Assembly: GCA_035041965.1 (NCBI GenBank)
Contig: JAPYMA010000407.1
Span: forward strand, 1-64,000
Source: Anisakis pegreffii
Lineage: Eukaryota > Nematoda > Chromadorea > Rhabditida > Anisakidae
Direction: 5' to 3'
Length of the DNA: 64,000 nt
The notes under the pieces are model-generated. The model was not told the DNA's origin. It worked only from the letters and a program-made list of their open reading frames with translations, and did not search any database. The number at the start of each line of letters is the position of its first letter. The first letter of the stretch is position 1. Positions 1 to 12,445 of this stretch are shown in pieces. A program made the position numbers and the translations under genes.

Positions 1-303
1 CTCGTTCATTGTAAGTTTTTCATATTGTTCATCATTCAGTTCTTTCTTTTTGTTGTAATGGATAAGCAATAGTTGACATGAAATTCGCATCGGTCTTTTA
101 TACATTGAGAGATTAAATTACGAATAAAAATGCATTCAAACGATGCATGAATCCATGATCTTTGGCTAACATGGTCAACAAAGATAAAGTTTGAGCACTG
201 AATAATTCGAGAATCGAGGAGAAACATTAAGAATCAAATACAAGTGATTTTCAGCTATATAAAAAGTATCTGCTTCAACTATCCTTACGTTTCTTTGTTT
301 TCA

Positions 304-893
304 GGCGCCGTCAGCCGAGGCCGGTCGTCAGGGAGGCCCCGCAATTGCCGGAGTTCCGTCCGGCTAGTCTGGACGGGCTCCCAAGGCAATTCACAGCCGA
401 ATTGACGGAGCTGGCCGGGCCAGCTTACGTCGTGGAAGCTGGCATGATCCACTGCCGGCTTCCCGGCTGTGCCAGGTCGGCCGCCGGTTTTGGAACGGTG
501 GCGGCCTGGCGGGTGCACGTCAGGCGCGCAGGATGCCACAAAGCCCTGGCATTCTGCGCGGGCTGCGGCCATCTAGTCGGTGTACCAGATGGCCTCTCGG
601 CGGAGGACATCCAGGTAAGGCTGGATGCCCACCGTCAGGAGAGGTGCATCGGTGCACCGATGCGGGCACTCCGCGCCCGCGAGATGGCCGTGGCCAGGCT
701 TCGGGCTCTCGGCCGCGACCATTCGCATATGGCCGTAGAGTCCGAAGCCGGGGAGGCGTTTTCGCAACTGGTGCGAAAGCGCCTCCTCCCGGCGGAGGCT
801 GGGAGTTCGGCTGGTGGCGGCCGAACTCCCATAAAGCGATCCAGGGGATCGTCTTCGGACGATCAAAGTATCCGCATCGTCCGCATAGATTAG
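304..893 (+). CDS. GC-rich zinc-finger ORF, probably a mobile-element fragment
   Basis: An open frame runs from a splice-acceptor-like TTTTCAG (ending at 304) to a TAG at 891-893. The stretch is visibly GC-rich while its flanks are AT-rich. Counting from the TTG at 345, two metal-binding clusters can be seen: C37-x4-C42-x15-H58-x5-C64 and C71-x2-C74-x21-H96-x4-C101. A basic, serine-rich tail follows. Arrays of this sort occur in gag-like or flanking domains of retroelements such as R2/NeSL-type non-LTR elements, but no reverse transcriptase is present here, so the family is not established. There is no ATG near the start. It may be an internal exon, a 5'-truncated insertion or a host-adopted domain. 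I am fairly sure it is coding-derived and unsure of its origin. Confidence 0.5.
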
Positions 894-899
894 CGGACG

Positions 900-924
900 G
901 ACCCACTTTGTGGATCAGTGGGTC
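900..924 (+). repeat. 8-bp hairpin just after the GC-rich ORF
   Basis: GACCCACT (900-907) pairs with AGTGGGTC (917-924) across a 9-base loop, directly after the stop codon of the zinc-finger ORF. With the hairpin at 961-983 it looks like a structured 3' end of an inserted element. Confidence 0.55.
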
Positions 925-960
925 AACGACGGCGACCAATCCCACCCACACCAGCGTTAA

Positions 961-983
961 ACGTGACTAGTAATTAGTCACGT
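961..983 (+). repeat. 9-bp perfect hairpin
   Basis: ACGTGACTA (961-969) and TAGTCACGT (975-983) are exact reverse complements around the loop GTAAT. A run of T at about 1010-1020 follows. It probably marks the right end of the GC-rich insertion, since sequence beyond it returns to the AT-rich background. Confidence 0.6.
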
Positions 984-1020
984 AAATAATTTTTTAAAAT
1001 TCATAACTAATTTTTTTTTT

Positions 1021-4000
1021 CAATTTTTATCCACATAGCTGAATCGGCAAGAATTCAGATAATTCTGAATTTCTTTTTCAGTATTTTTCGCAGCTTTATT
1101 ACTTAGGAAGCTCTGGAAATTCATAATGGATAGATATGGTCGCGCAGACTGAGAAGAGGTGGTGAAATCGCGGAAGAAAAGCGACAACATGGAACACCAA
1201 ACAGGTATGTTGAAAGGTAAGAGAACTGTGAGCGAATATGGATATTTAATGCCATGTTCAAAGTTCCTTGATAATATCATTCCCATAATATGTCCCCCCG
1301 TCAACACATGAGAGCTGACGGCGGACGTGATGGCGCAAAGTCGGCTGGTGATGTCGACGGTGATGGTCGGATTGGCGATGAATGCTCTCGAACGACAATG
1401 GTGATGGCTTAACACGGTCGGCGATTGGTACCAGTATTTCACAACATATCAAAAAGTCAGTTTCATTAAAGTGTTTTCAAGATTTCGATTTTAACTTCAC
1501 GAAATCATTTCAATCTAATGAATTCATTATGCAATTTTCACGATATCAGTCAGAAAAATTCACTTACTGCCTCTGACAATAAGCACTCGATGAACGGCAG
1601 TCATGTAAATGTTTGAAAGGCGATTCGGTTATGATAATTTTTCGATTCAGTAACGCTTGTTCCGGAATTTCTGTTCATTATTACATGATGAATAATGAGC
1701 ATTGTTTCAGATGTCTAATTTGTTCATGGATGGCTGCACCAGTGGTTTCGATAATCTATCATCAAAAGGTTAACATTGACAATTGTAGTTGAAAGTTTAC
1801 TTCTAAACATGAGCCATTTGTCGTTAACAATACTAGGATCTGACATTGTTTAATTGACAATGCAATAAGGCAAGTTGGTATCCTAAATGTTAATTATTAA
1901 CAATTTCAGATTGATGTATTTGTTACTGGTGGATGGATCGAGTGGTGGTGGGAAGGACGACTGGAAAACGTGAACGTTTTGGTTGGAACGATTAGAATCG
2001 AAAGCAAAAGTTCACCACATTGGTTTGAATAGTAAGTTGGTGTTCAAAAAGATGAAGTTTCGTCTAGATTCATTATATCGTTTCAAATCGTTATTTTTTA
2101 AACACTTATTGTTTGTTGCGTGCTCTTCGTTGAGCACTGCGATTGCTTTTCACTTTTTAAGCACTTTTCACTTAAGTTAAGCAATCACTTTTATTGATTA
2201 CATTTAGTAAGCGACATGCATGTAATTAAGAATAGTTTCGTGAAATATTAATGAATTGAGAGAATCAGTTTCACTTTTTTGCACCATAGATGCACTAGGA
2301 TTTTTTTCGGCAAGTCAGTGAGAGCTGGTCACCAGTGCCACCGGTCAGTGATCTGAAGTATAGAATTGTTTTAAAAAGTTTTTTTTTCTGAATATCTAAT
2401 TGTAAGAATCGCAACTGAACGAGAAGTTCGCTTACCGGTGGTTATGGACATTTTTTTTTGAGGTAAAGAGAGAGGGCTATCTCACGATAAACATTATTAC
2501 CCGAGAATCATCACATTAACCCCTATCGGTTAATTTCATCTTGAAGTATTTGTTACTAGTTGACTCCTTATAAGTTCTTTTTTACTATAACATTATAAGA
2601 TTCAGTATCATTGAGACGTAAGAAGTAGAAGATTAAAAAGATTAGTTGAGCAGTAGTAAAAATACAATTGTTCCACTGGATTTAGATGAGTGAGTTGGGG
2701 AAAATCTAAAATATAGTTAGCTCGACAACATTATTGTGACAATTTAGGGAAGATGAATGTTATTGTTTGAGGATGTGTTTGTTATGTTTGTTTCTTTTTT
2801 TGTGCGTGCAAATCATTGTTTTTGTGAATTGTGAAGTTTTTGTTTAACTTAGGTTGATTACTTCATTTTCTTCTGTATTCCAATTTGTTAATCAAATAAT
2901 TTTAATGAATCATCAAACCGTCAACGAAGCAGCCATCATTCGCAACGTGCCACCACCACGTTCACCTGCTTGCAGCTTCGTAAGGTAATATTCAATCAAC
3001 TACCCTCCTGTATACCTGTTTAGTCGGACAAAATTAGTCGACTTCACGGATTCAACGACCTTACGGATGTGACTGATGCTCTGGAATAATCAGTCAAACT
3101 GTGATATTGTAAAGGTTATTCCTGTTCTCTATTTACCATCATATTTTCGCCATCGTCCTTTACAAGTTATTATTCCAATGATGGATTGTAATTGCTTCAA
3201 CTGATTCAAGTTCAACAATATTTTTGAATATATCCCCAAGTTGAAGCACTCGAAAATGACCGGTTACTTATATATCCAAATCGTTCATCGAGAATCGCAG
3301 AAGAATCATCCCACCGGTCATTCGGAGAGATTTTTTAACGAGTCAAATGCTTGGCTCCTCTCCGATTATTCGAACAAATATGCTAAGTAATCTGTTAATA
3401 TTGCGAAAGTTTGTCGCATTTATTCAATTCAACTTTCTCAGCAGCACATTACTTCTTTATGGTAGCTGCAATAATATGAAGTATTCCATCGGAGATTTAA
3501 TTTGAATACTTCTATCAATCGACATTCGACTGAATTCGTCCTCGAATTATATTCTTCAAAATATTCAACGGATCTGCAAGCTAATGTATCCAGCATATTC
3601 AAAAACTCACCGCTAATCCTTCTGACGATCAACTATTTATTATCTGCAAGTAAGGGAACGTGGTGGATCTTCATGGAGCAACAAACCTTCGAAAGCAGCA
3701 GAATTTTTAAAAAGTAAGAAAAATTTTGTAAAATAAAAAATTAAGGTAAAAAAATTTTTAAAAACAAAAGTAAGAAAAATAAAGTAAAAAAACAAAAAAA
3801 AATAAAATTAAAAAATTAAAAAAATTTAAAAAACAAAAAATAAAATTAAAAAAAACAAAAAAATGAAAAGCATCTTTTTAAAATTGCATGATTGTTCTGT
3901 TAATATGAAATGTTGGATTGCATTCTTTATTTTATTTGCTGTTTTTTTTGTAATGTCATTTTAATAATGTGTCCTGTCATTGTTAGCTTTAAGCGGTTTT

Positions 4001-5039
4001 GTTGTTTTATTTTTGTTGTTAGCAAATGAATTGCTGATTGTTAAGCTTTTTGTTTTATGTTCTTGTTTGATTTTTGTGTGATCATATTCATTTTATTGTT
4101 TTAATTGTGTCGTGTTTTAGCTACTTAAATTAGTTCGCGCTATTGTTTTATTGTTGTTTGTTATTATGTTATTGTTGTTGTTTCCTGTTGTTTTATTCTT
4201 GTGAATTTTATCAGTAATGTTTTCTCAGTGACGCTTGTTTTAGATAGCTTTAAGCTTTTTTGTCATGCACTTTTTAGTTCTTGTAAGCATAGTGATTGCA
4301 GTGCATTCAGTTGTCTTATGTATTGTTTTACATTTCATGTTGTTATTTCATTGGCCTGTTTTATCGTTTTGATACTTTTGTTTTATTGCTATGTCATGTC
4401 AATATTAGCTTCAAGCACTTTTACAATATTGTTGTCGAGTCATTATTTATGTTGTAGCACAATTCAGTACTATCATTAATGGTGTCTTAATGATTTTTCA
4501 GAATCAGATTTATCATTCAGATGACAGCCCAGCATCACAAACCAGAAGAACAGTTTGTATTCTGAAGAACTCAGTGAAGAAATTACTCTGATAATATTAT
4601 TGGAACAATTGCATTCGAATGAGGTGTTAGTAAGTTCTTGTATTTTACATTCATTAGTCATATTCCTGACTAAGAGGTATTATTACATGATGATGGTTCA
4701 GATGATTTAGGTAATTTCATTAGCTCATCATAATATGAGTTTCGAAAATTCAATTCATTTGGATTTATAAGACATCATCGAAAAATTGATAATGTTCAGA
4801 AGTTATCGAATCTATTGATGAAAAAATTGGTTATTTTTAGAAAGATTAACCGATAGGGCTGAATGATCAAAATTTTTATTCAGTTGTTAGGTAGATAAGT
4901 TATCCAGCAAATAAGGAATTAAATTTTTTATTTAGTTAACCGGTGCTAGCCACTCTACCTCCACGTGTTTTACAAAAATTTTGCACGCCATTTAAAAATG
5001 GCATTTTTTTAATTATCATTTTTCAAGAATGATTCAAAT
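1021..5039. other. Intergenic, no gene recognised
   Basis: AT-rich sequence with only short ORFs lacking domain similarity or exon-like context. It includes A-rich low complexity at 3710-3870 and a T/TTG-rich stretch at 3900-4460. A short palindrome around 4987-5004 (a GCCATTT...AAATGGC type) lies just before the larger foldback. Confidence 0.5.
3710..3870. repeat. A-rich low-complexity tract
   Basis: Runs of A broken by single T or G bases, of the AAAAATTAAAA kind, over about 160 bases. No unit length stands out. It is followed by T-rich sequence with many TTGTTT words. Confidence 0.7.
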
Positions 5040-5113
5040 TGCCATCAATCCTGGCAATTTTTATTAACATAATTGAAAAATAATGTTAATAAAAACTGCC
5101 AGGATTGATGGCA
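5040..5113. repeat. 31-bp foldback (inverted repeat)
   Basis: The left arm at 5040-5070 and right arm at 5083-5113 are reverse complements with one mismatch in 31 and a 12-base AT loop between them. The arms carry a TGCCATCAATCCTGGCA core. It resembles a miniature foldback element or a strong RNA hairpin; no flanking coding sequence was found. Confidence 0.75.
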
Positions 5114-5910
5114 CAGTGTAATGCCATGCAGTAAATATCTGCATCCTCCATTTGTCCGTTGTCTTGCATGCACCATGTCCTTGTCTCTCTAACACCACTA
5201 ACCAGCGCATGTTGTTTTGCATGATACTAACCCGTAATCGGAGATAAGGGCCGAAATTACGGGTAACAACATTAACTGTGATCGTGAATGTTGGACAGGT
5301 GAGTCATTAGATGGCTTGCTGGCCCATACATCTCCCTGAAGATGTCCAACATTCGATTGTTGAATGTCTTTATCAATCGATTCCTTCAACTATTTCAATA
5401 CCAAATGAAATGTTGTCGCCTTTCATGGAAGAAGAATTATGCCGATTAGAAATACATCCATAAGCAATGTAGCAATTGAACGAAGAAAAATAGACTCTCT
5501 GTCTCCGTGTTGTCTTAGTGCACGCCCATTGGCTATCTACTACGACATCTCTTTACAGTTCACACCCATTGCTCGTTCGGCGCACATCGTAAACGTATTT
5601 GTTAAACTGGAATAGTATTCTTCTAATTTGAAAGTTTTGACTGTGAAAGTATGTCTTTGAAACAACAGAATGAGCAGAAGGACGTGAAATTGAAATTGAT
5701 GGGTCAAGGATTTTTTACCTACTCAACGGAAATAAATCCGGCCAAATCATATATCATTTTGGAGCGCAGATCCAGGACAGCAAAACATAGCTGATAGATT
5801 TACTACTGATCGACATATGCTGGAGATTTTCGATTTCTTCTTAAGGACAAAAATGCAACAGATACTTTCAGTTGGTACCCACCCGACAGGAAAAATTTTC
5901 AATTATGATA
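5114..5910. other. Intergenic, no gene recognised
   Basis: Mixed sequence without exon-like ORFs or clear repeats. The 187-bp tandem array begins at its right edge. Confidence 0.4.
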
Positions 5911-6432
5911 TACACCATGTTGTAGCCGAGACTGAGTAAATCAGAAATCAGTTTAAGATTTTTTCGGCAATTGTTAAGTTAAGAGAGTTATGACGCTCGG
6001 CGTGAGCAATAGTGATGTTCACTGGTCACAATTGGCATGTATATAGAAGAAATTGAAATTCTCTCCACTGCGAATATAAAAATTAGGCGGAATGTTGTAC
6101 ACCATGTTGTAGTCGAGATTGAGTACAACAGTAATCTGTTTTAGATTTTGGCAGCAATTGTTAAGTTAAGAGAGTTATGACGCTCGGCGTGAGCAATAGT
6201 GATGTTCACTGGTCACAATTGGCATGTATATAGAAGAAATTGAAATTCTCTCCGCTGCGGATATAAAAATTAGGCGGAATGTTGTACACCATGTTATAGT
6301 CGAGATTGAGTACAACAGTAATCTGTTTTAGATTTTGGCAGCAATTGTTAAGTTAAGAGAGTTATGACGTTCGGCGTGAGCAATACTGATGTTTACTGGT
6401 CACAATTGGCATGTATATATAAGAAATTGAAA
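5911..6432. repeat. 187-bp tandem repeat, about 2.8 copies
   Basis: Units start at 5911, 6098 and 6285, each exactly 187 bases after the last (anchor TACACCATGTTGTAG and a second anchor AAGAGAGTTATGACG). The third copy stops at about 6432. Copies two and three are the more alike; the first has extra substitutions in its first 60 bases. No ORF spans the units, so this looks like a short satellite. Confidence 0.85.
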
Positions 6433-6529
6433 ACAGCTGTTCTCAAAGTTCATTCATAAAATATATAATCGCAAAATCGCTCATTCATAAAATATATAAT
6501 ATTCTGAAAACATCGCAAGGCAACGCGTA

Positions 6530-7100
6530 TTTTCCTGATGCTATAGGGGCTAGCACGTTCAAACCTACCGTACTCTCAGCTTTGACCAGTAACATATCAA
6601 TTTCTTCACATCAATCGATCCAACACAAATTCTGCATTCAGAGAAATATATATTTTGTTGGGCGATTTTGTTTAGTTGAAGAGATTAGCTATTTTATTGA
6701 TGCTATCTCAACTAGCGCTGAGGTGCTCATTTTTATGCATTTGCTCACTATTGATTAATAGATGCAATGCAATAGTATAGAAATATAGGTTTGGTACATT
6801 CAAGCCTACGATCTTCTCAAGTTTGCCGATTAACATATTGATGATTTTTCATTTTCCGATTGACCAGAATCTCGGCTTCCTAAAATTGAAAAATTCGTCG
6901 AGAAATTCTGTCTTTACGAGGAGATATAGCTATTTTCCTTATGGTATAGGGGTTAGCACATTCAAACCTACCGTACTCTCAGCTTTGACCAGTAACATAT
7001 CGATTTCTTCACACCACGAGGTTCACTGCATTCAGAAAAAAATATATTTTGTCGGGCGATATGTAACTTTTGAGGTTTTGATAAACAAGATCAGATCAGT
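6530..7100 (-). repeat. Diverged copies of the 22.7-25.1 kb satellite family
   Basis: Blocks at about 6540-6680 and 6785-7080 carry the same words as the satellite array, in inverted orientation. Examples are ACCGTACTCTCAGCTTTGACC followed by AGTAACATAT, and an AAATATATATTTTGTTGGGC core. They match the most diverged array unit (about 24640-24740) best. They are scattered members of one repeat family. Confidence 0.7.
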
Positions 7101-9083
7101 AATTGTTGCATCAGTGCATGAAATGCTCCTCAATCCAATTCAGGTGTGGGTGTATTGTTGATCTTCAAAATTAGTCTTGTTCACTAAGAAAGAATTGCTG
7201 TGTGCATAGTTCATATTGCTGTATTATACAAAGATTGTGTTAATGAGTTTTATTCCATCCATTCATACACGATGAAATGAATCTCTAACACGAATATTCA
7301 GTTTTTTTTCATACAATTTTTACATTTCTTTCATCTATATGTATTTGTGCATAACAAAACAACGTAAAACGAGCTCAATCTATAATTAATAAAATAACGC
7401 TTAATGAATAGACAATATATTAGCTATGCATTGACTATATAACAGCAAACAATTGTGACAGTATATGAAACAAGAAATAAAATTTTCGATCAGTAAAAAG
7501 AGTGAGAATGGCACTGAACAAATAATTGGTTCACTGAAGCGAAGTACTGAAGCTCAGGAACTCCTTGAAATGACCGCTTCAGGCTCAATATTGTCAAAGA
7601 TTTGCTTAACTGAATCGTCTTCTTGTAGGGAACTGTAAAATTTCTCAACCTGAAATGCACCAAAAGTCTTAAAGTGGTTTGAGAAGGGAATGGCAAATCA
7701 AACGAATAATTTGATTTGACTTCTAAGATGATCAAAATAAGGCTCCCTAATCGCCATAAAGTCATTTTATGGGAATCCATAATTACTTTGGAAATATTTT
7801 TGAAACTTAATTCCAATGAGATAAATTTTTGAAAGAAAATTTTAAAAACTTTCGCGAGAGAATGAAAAGAAATGCAGACGAAAAGAATTGTAACACTCTA
7901 GTTTCATAAAATAAACTTTTGAATTCTGAAAGCAATCGAACAGCAACATTACCACTGATAATTTTCATATCTAAATATATCCAAACTCTCACCACATTTC
8001 TGGTTTAAGAACAAACTCTCCCTCTGTTCCATCTACCCATGAAATACCCATTGTTGTAGAAATGTGAAAGATGCCAAATCAGTAATGGGCTAAAGACGGA
8101 AGTATTTTCCGATAATCATCTCCTAAACAGGAATATTGTCATCAACACCAGTACACAAAAAACTGATCGTTAGACTGACAAATGTTCAGAGTAGCAACAT
8201 GTTTGAGCTCACAGTGATGAATATTTATAAGGTGTTACACGACACTGAACTCTGAATGTGACAGCAACTGATAAATATTTAATCATATATGCATATTCTC
8301 GAATGTCATAGCAAGCCTGCAAATTCTTCACTATCAAGCAGATTCTAAAGAATATCATGAATATTCTGGGAACGACAAATAATGATCTTCATCACATATG
8401 AAATGCATCAATTCGATAACGTTTCCAACGATACATGAGTCGCATTTTAAATACACATTTCGTAATCACTGTATCACTACACATGAAAAACTCCTCTTGT
8501 ATGTACATCACCTTGTTTGTCACAAAGAATCTGTGACAACGACGTCAGCTTCATCTGAGTTGATATGATAGTGGCGAAGTTCACTTCATCAACTCAAACA
8601 GCAGCGAAAGTGAGTATACATACACGTAACTATCATTTGATCACAGCACTTTGAAGCTTTACAAATATGCAGTTTAACTTTTAGCTCAGAACACAATCTG
8701 TAAATGTCACATCATTCAAAATGAACAATTGCAAGAGTGTAAAATGGCTCCCATCATAACATCAATAAGTGATTCAGTCATCATGCTGAAGTTATGCTGA
8801 TGTGAGCACAGCATTTGCAGAGGCTCATATCCGTTTTTGCTGATTGCGATTCTCGGAGTGATTCGTAGCTCGATGACTGTTGAGTTGTGCTGCAAGGGTC
8901 GTGGAGCATGTTCTTGGTGCTAGTGTGCTGCAATCATTATGCAATCTGATTAGAACGCAAACTGGAGGAATTAATTCAAGATTTTTATCACAGTAACGAC
9001 GAATTTGATCAGAATTAATGAAATCACAAGGTTGCAGAAATCGTTCATCTCGCTAAGGTTTCAAACAGGAGACGAATAGCTCA
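7101..9083. other. Intergenic, no gene recognised
   Basis: AT-rich sequence between the satellite copies and the 3' end of the receptor gene. The ORFs at 7490-7995 on the minus strand have no recognisable motif or supporting splice context. The part nearest 9083 should hold the receptor's 3' UTR. Confidence 0.4.
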
Positions 9084-12000
9084 TCACCTCGATTCGCTGT
9101 CCGATGAGAACTTTTTCTTAATGAGTGACACGAGTCTTCGTCGAAACGTTGCTGAAGTGAGACAAAAGAGCACAAAGTTTATCGACTTCCCAACGACAAC
9201 CAGAAAGTTTGTTATCACGATCTGATCACCATTCATTGATTCAAAACAAATCGACTAATAATACCAGTAAGGATGCACAACTTTTCGTATTACTGAATCA
9301 GTGATGAGGCAACCAGCGCAACAAATGTTACTTTTCAGAAACGATCAGAAAGCTTGAAGTGAAATCAGTTAATGACACCGAAGAATATCGCAAAAAAACG
9401 TTGATTCAAAACGATCAAAGAGTTCAATCGTTTGAGTTGATGAAGAGAGTGGCATTTCCGTGATGTTTGCATCAAAGAGCATCGTAAAGAAAAAATAAAA
9501 TTGGAATTGTCGAAATCAAATAGATTGGTTCGATTTAAAAAAATTCATCGGAAACACTTCACGCATTGGCTTAACGACTGATTGCATGAGAAAATCGTTG
9601 AAGGATAATTTTTGTGAACTGACAAGATCATCTTTCCATTCTGGACCATTGGCACCTCTGTAGCCAAATATTGCACTTACAAATCCGGATGGAGCCTAAA
9701 ACATAGATAAAACTGTTCCCATATTTTTAGCAAGGAGTACTTGCTGAAAATATTAAAACATGGCTGATCAATATGTCCTGTCAGTTGATGAAGACAGTGT
9801 TGACTGCTCCATCGGTTTCACAGCAACTGACACTGTATTATATTCTGGAAAAAAAGTATCTTAGAAACAAATACTTGGAGCTTTCACTTTCATTTCAAAC
9901 TTTTCTTCAGAATCATATCATACAAGGAACGGAAATCCCATAATTGGAATGTATACAAAAATAAGAATGAAATGCGCGAATGACTTCACAATAAAACACC
10001 TGCGTAAGGGTAAAACAGGTGACGATGGCACATATAGAACAAGTTATGTTTTGATCGATCCGTGTGACTGACGTGATGGGTTGATCGCTGCGATTCGATG
10101 CAGCTGAGTGAAGGGATTTGTCTCTGAAACAGATTAAAAACCTAATTACTGCATCCATTTTAAATGTCATTTAAATGATTATGCCGAGATTGAAGTTTTT
10201 TCTCGATTTTCATGTTCTCTCCACACATGCCTTTAAGGAACTTTGTAACAGGTATGATGTTTCGCAGAATCTCATAGCAACGTGAGAATGATTAAGGAAT
10301 TAGATGAAAGTTCATTCTGTTTCTAGAGAGATATTCAAATATTCATTGGGAAAAAGATTAATATTGCATCACGCAAAAGTGTTTGTCGTGAACTTGATCA
10401 ACAATCGAAGGTGTTCAAAATTTCTGAATTTCAATAATTTGAAAAAATAAATTTTCCACTTGGTTTTGCTTAAGAACAATAAGGAATGAGGTGAGCATTG
10501 AGAACAATGAGCAGTCCTTTTTTTGAGAGTAATGAGTAGCATAATATTAGCGATCAGAATGACGAGTAATGGTATGAAAACGACGAATATCTCATGAAGT
10601 CGAGTATTCCACACGACTATCTCACGTAGCCATTGACGATTCAGTGCTGATCCTTTCATCCATCTGTAATGTAATAAAATGACTCATTGAAAACACTATC
10701 GCAATTATGTGAAATTTTCAGACGGTGCTGTTTACGATTTCAAACTGGGGAACAACTTATTAGTCAGTTGGTTCCGGTTTGATTGGTAAATAACTGCGAA
10801 CAGTTGCAGCAGAGGTGATTAGCAGGAATGAACGTCATAAGTTTATTTTTCAGCTTGATCTTCAGCTGTTTAGCTTTTTTTACCTGCTACAGCCATTTTT
10901 CCACTGAACTTTTCAGTTGAACCGTATAATTTCGGATGTAAAATGTTCAGAAAAACTCATCAGTGGAACACAGCGAATTATAATATTTTTTCAGAACTAA
11001 AATGCATCGACTCTATCATCTTTTGCAAGTATTTCATCTTCATTTCCAGACATTCTATCTTCGAATCATTCATCACTTCCTTAAAGATCAGCTAATTTAA
11101 TTCTCGATCAACTGATTGAATTAATATCGCTTTAACTGTTGAACTAGCAGCGAAAGCGCGCTTGGGAAATACCTTGGACTGTCAACTGGAAATTGTAAAG
11201 CATGAGGTTGGGTGCCATTACAGAACAATTTCATTTGCGTATCGTAACTGATGTGTATATATGCTGTTAACAATCCAGTCATCACAAGCAGAATTGTTAT
11301 TATAATGCTTCTAGATAGCGACGTATCCAACGCATAACGTCTTATGAAGAGTGGATATCGAACCCTTATCAAACGCTCGCAACAAATCCACAAAATGATC
11401 CTGAAAATGAATTGACGACATTTATCGGTTTTCTGACGAACATAACTAATCACATTGTGGGGACTATATCATTGCCAACCAGCATTGATAAATTATGAGT
11501 AAATCTCATTGAAGACAAATTTTAGAAATATTGTTTTTTCCTGGAAATATTCTTTGTTGAGAACTTAACTTTCATGAATGATATCGTTCAGCAAAGGTCA
11601 TCATCGAAGTTAGTTCAGAGTATGGTTTGTTCAGTTGCTTCTTCCGCTTTTATGAGATAGGTGTCTTTACATGGTGATATTATATCAGCTGCTATCAAAC
11701 GTCTCATGCTTTCAGATTGACGATATTCGCAGCAATCATTGCACTGACTGGTATTGCAATTGAAAGAGATGGATTATTATGATAAGTCAAACGAACCAAG
11801 TAGATAAAGCTGATGCCCAGTTCGCGATAGCGGTAATGTTGGGCTTATAGCTTAGGTAATAATATCTGAATCGTCGATCAAATACGAACAATTCATAATT
11901 CGCCAATGAATGCGGTAAGATAAACATTAAAAAAACAATATCGCTCACTGCCAAATACGACAACAGCCATAATCTGCAATCTTCAGGATCTATACTCAGC

Positions 12001-12445
12001 TGTTTGATGTGACCATTAGAACAAGGTGTTGAATAGCTATCCTCATTATCAGCACCTCGTTCTCGTCTCATTATCAACCTCTACTGTCAAATAACACACA
12101 ATATTTTGGATTAAGGATATTTTGGAATTTTGTTGGAGAATTCCATATTACCAGTTTCAACGCTGTCAACAGTTAACAATTCCAAAAGAAGTTTATTTTG
12201 CGAGCAAAAACCTTAGCAAATTCCTAAGGGAATCCAAGTGTCAGGTGTCATTTCTCCAAAGTTGATGTAACGACATACCTGCCTCTATTCGACGATGACA
12301 GAAGAACGCATAAATTAAGTGTGTTACCAGTAATTCCAAATAAAAACAGAAAAGGTACAATATAACCCAGCAATACATGCTCAAGTTTGTTAGAATTTAG
12401 TAACAACATTCTTTGACTCAAACAATAATTCAAGGGTCCTTTCAT
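9084..12445 (-). CDS. Rhodopsin-family GPCR, FMRFamide/neuropeptide receptor type
   Basis: A seven-transmembrane G-protein-coupled receptor, expected in the plasma membrane of neurons or muscle and probably activated by a small peptide. Exons, 5' to 3': 12279-12445, 11797-12078, 11173-11400, 10460-10663, 10000-10123, 9624-9695 and 9084-9221. All phases join, giving 404 residues. Exon 1 carries TM1 with the GNTLN motif. Exon 2 holds TM2 (LAVSD) and the start of TM3. Exon 3 has an E-R-L in place of D-R-Y, then TM4. Exon 4 has TM5, exon 5 TM6 (AIVTCFTLTQ) and exon 7 TM7 (GKSINFVLFCL) with a basic tail ending at TGA 9084. The TM6/TM7 motifs are characteristic of nematode FMRFamide/myosuppressin-like receptors. 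The ATG at 12445 leaves a short N-terminus; an upstream exon cannot be excluded. The exon 4 donor and exon 2 acceptor (TAGAG) are the weakest borders. The ligand is unknown. Confidence 0.85.

Noticed and set aside
285..970. Several other long ORFs on both strands of the GC-rich island
   Set aside because: High GC removes stop codons in all frames; only the 304-893 frame has Cys/His clusters.
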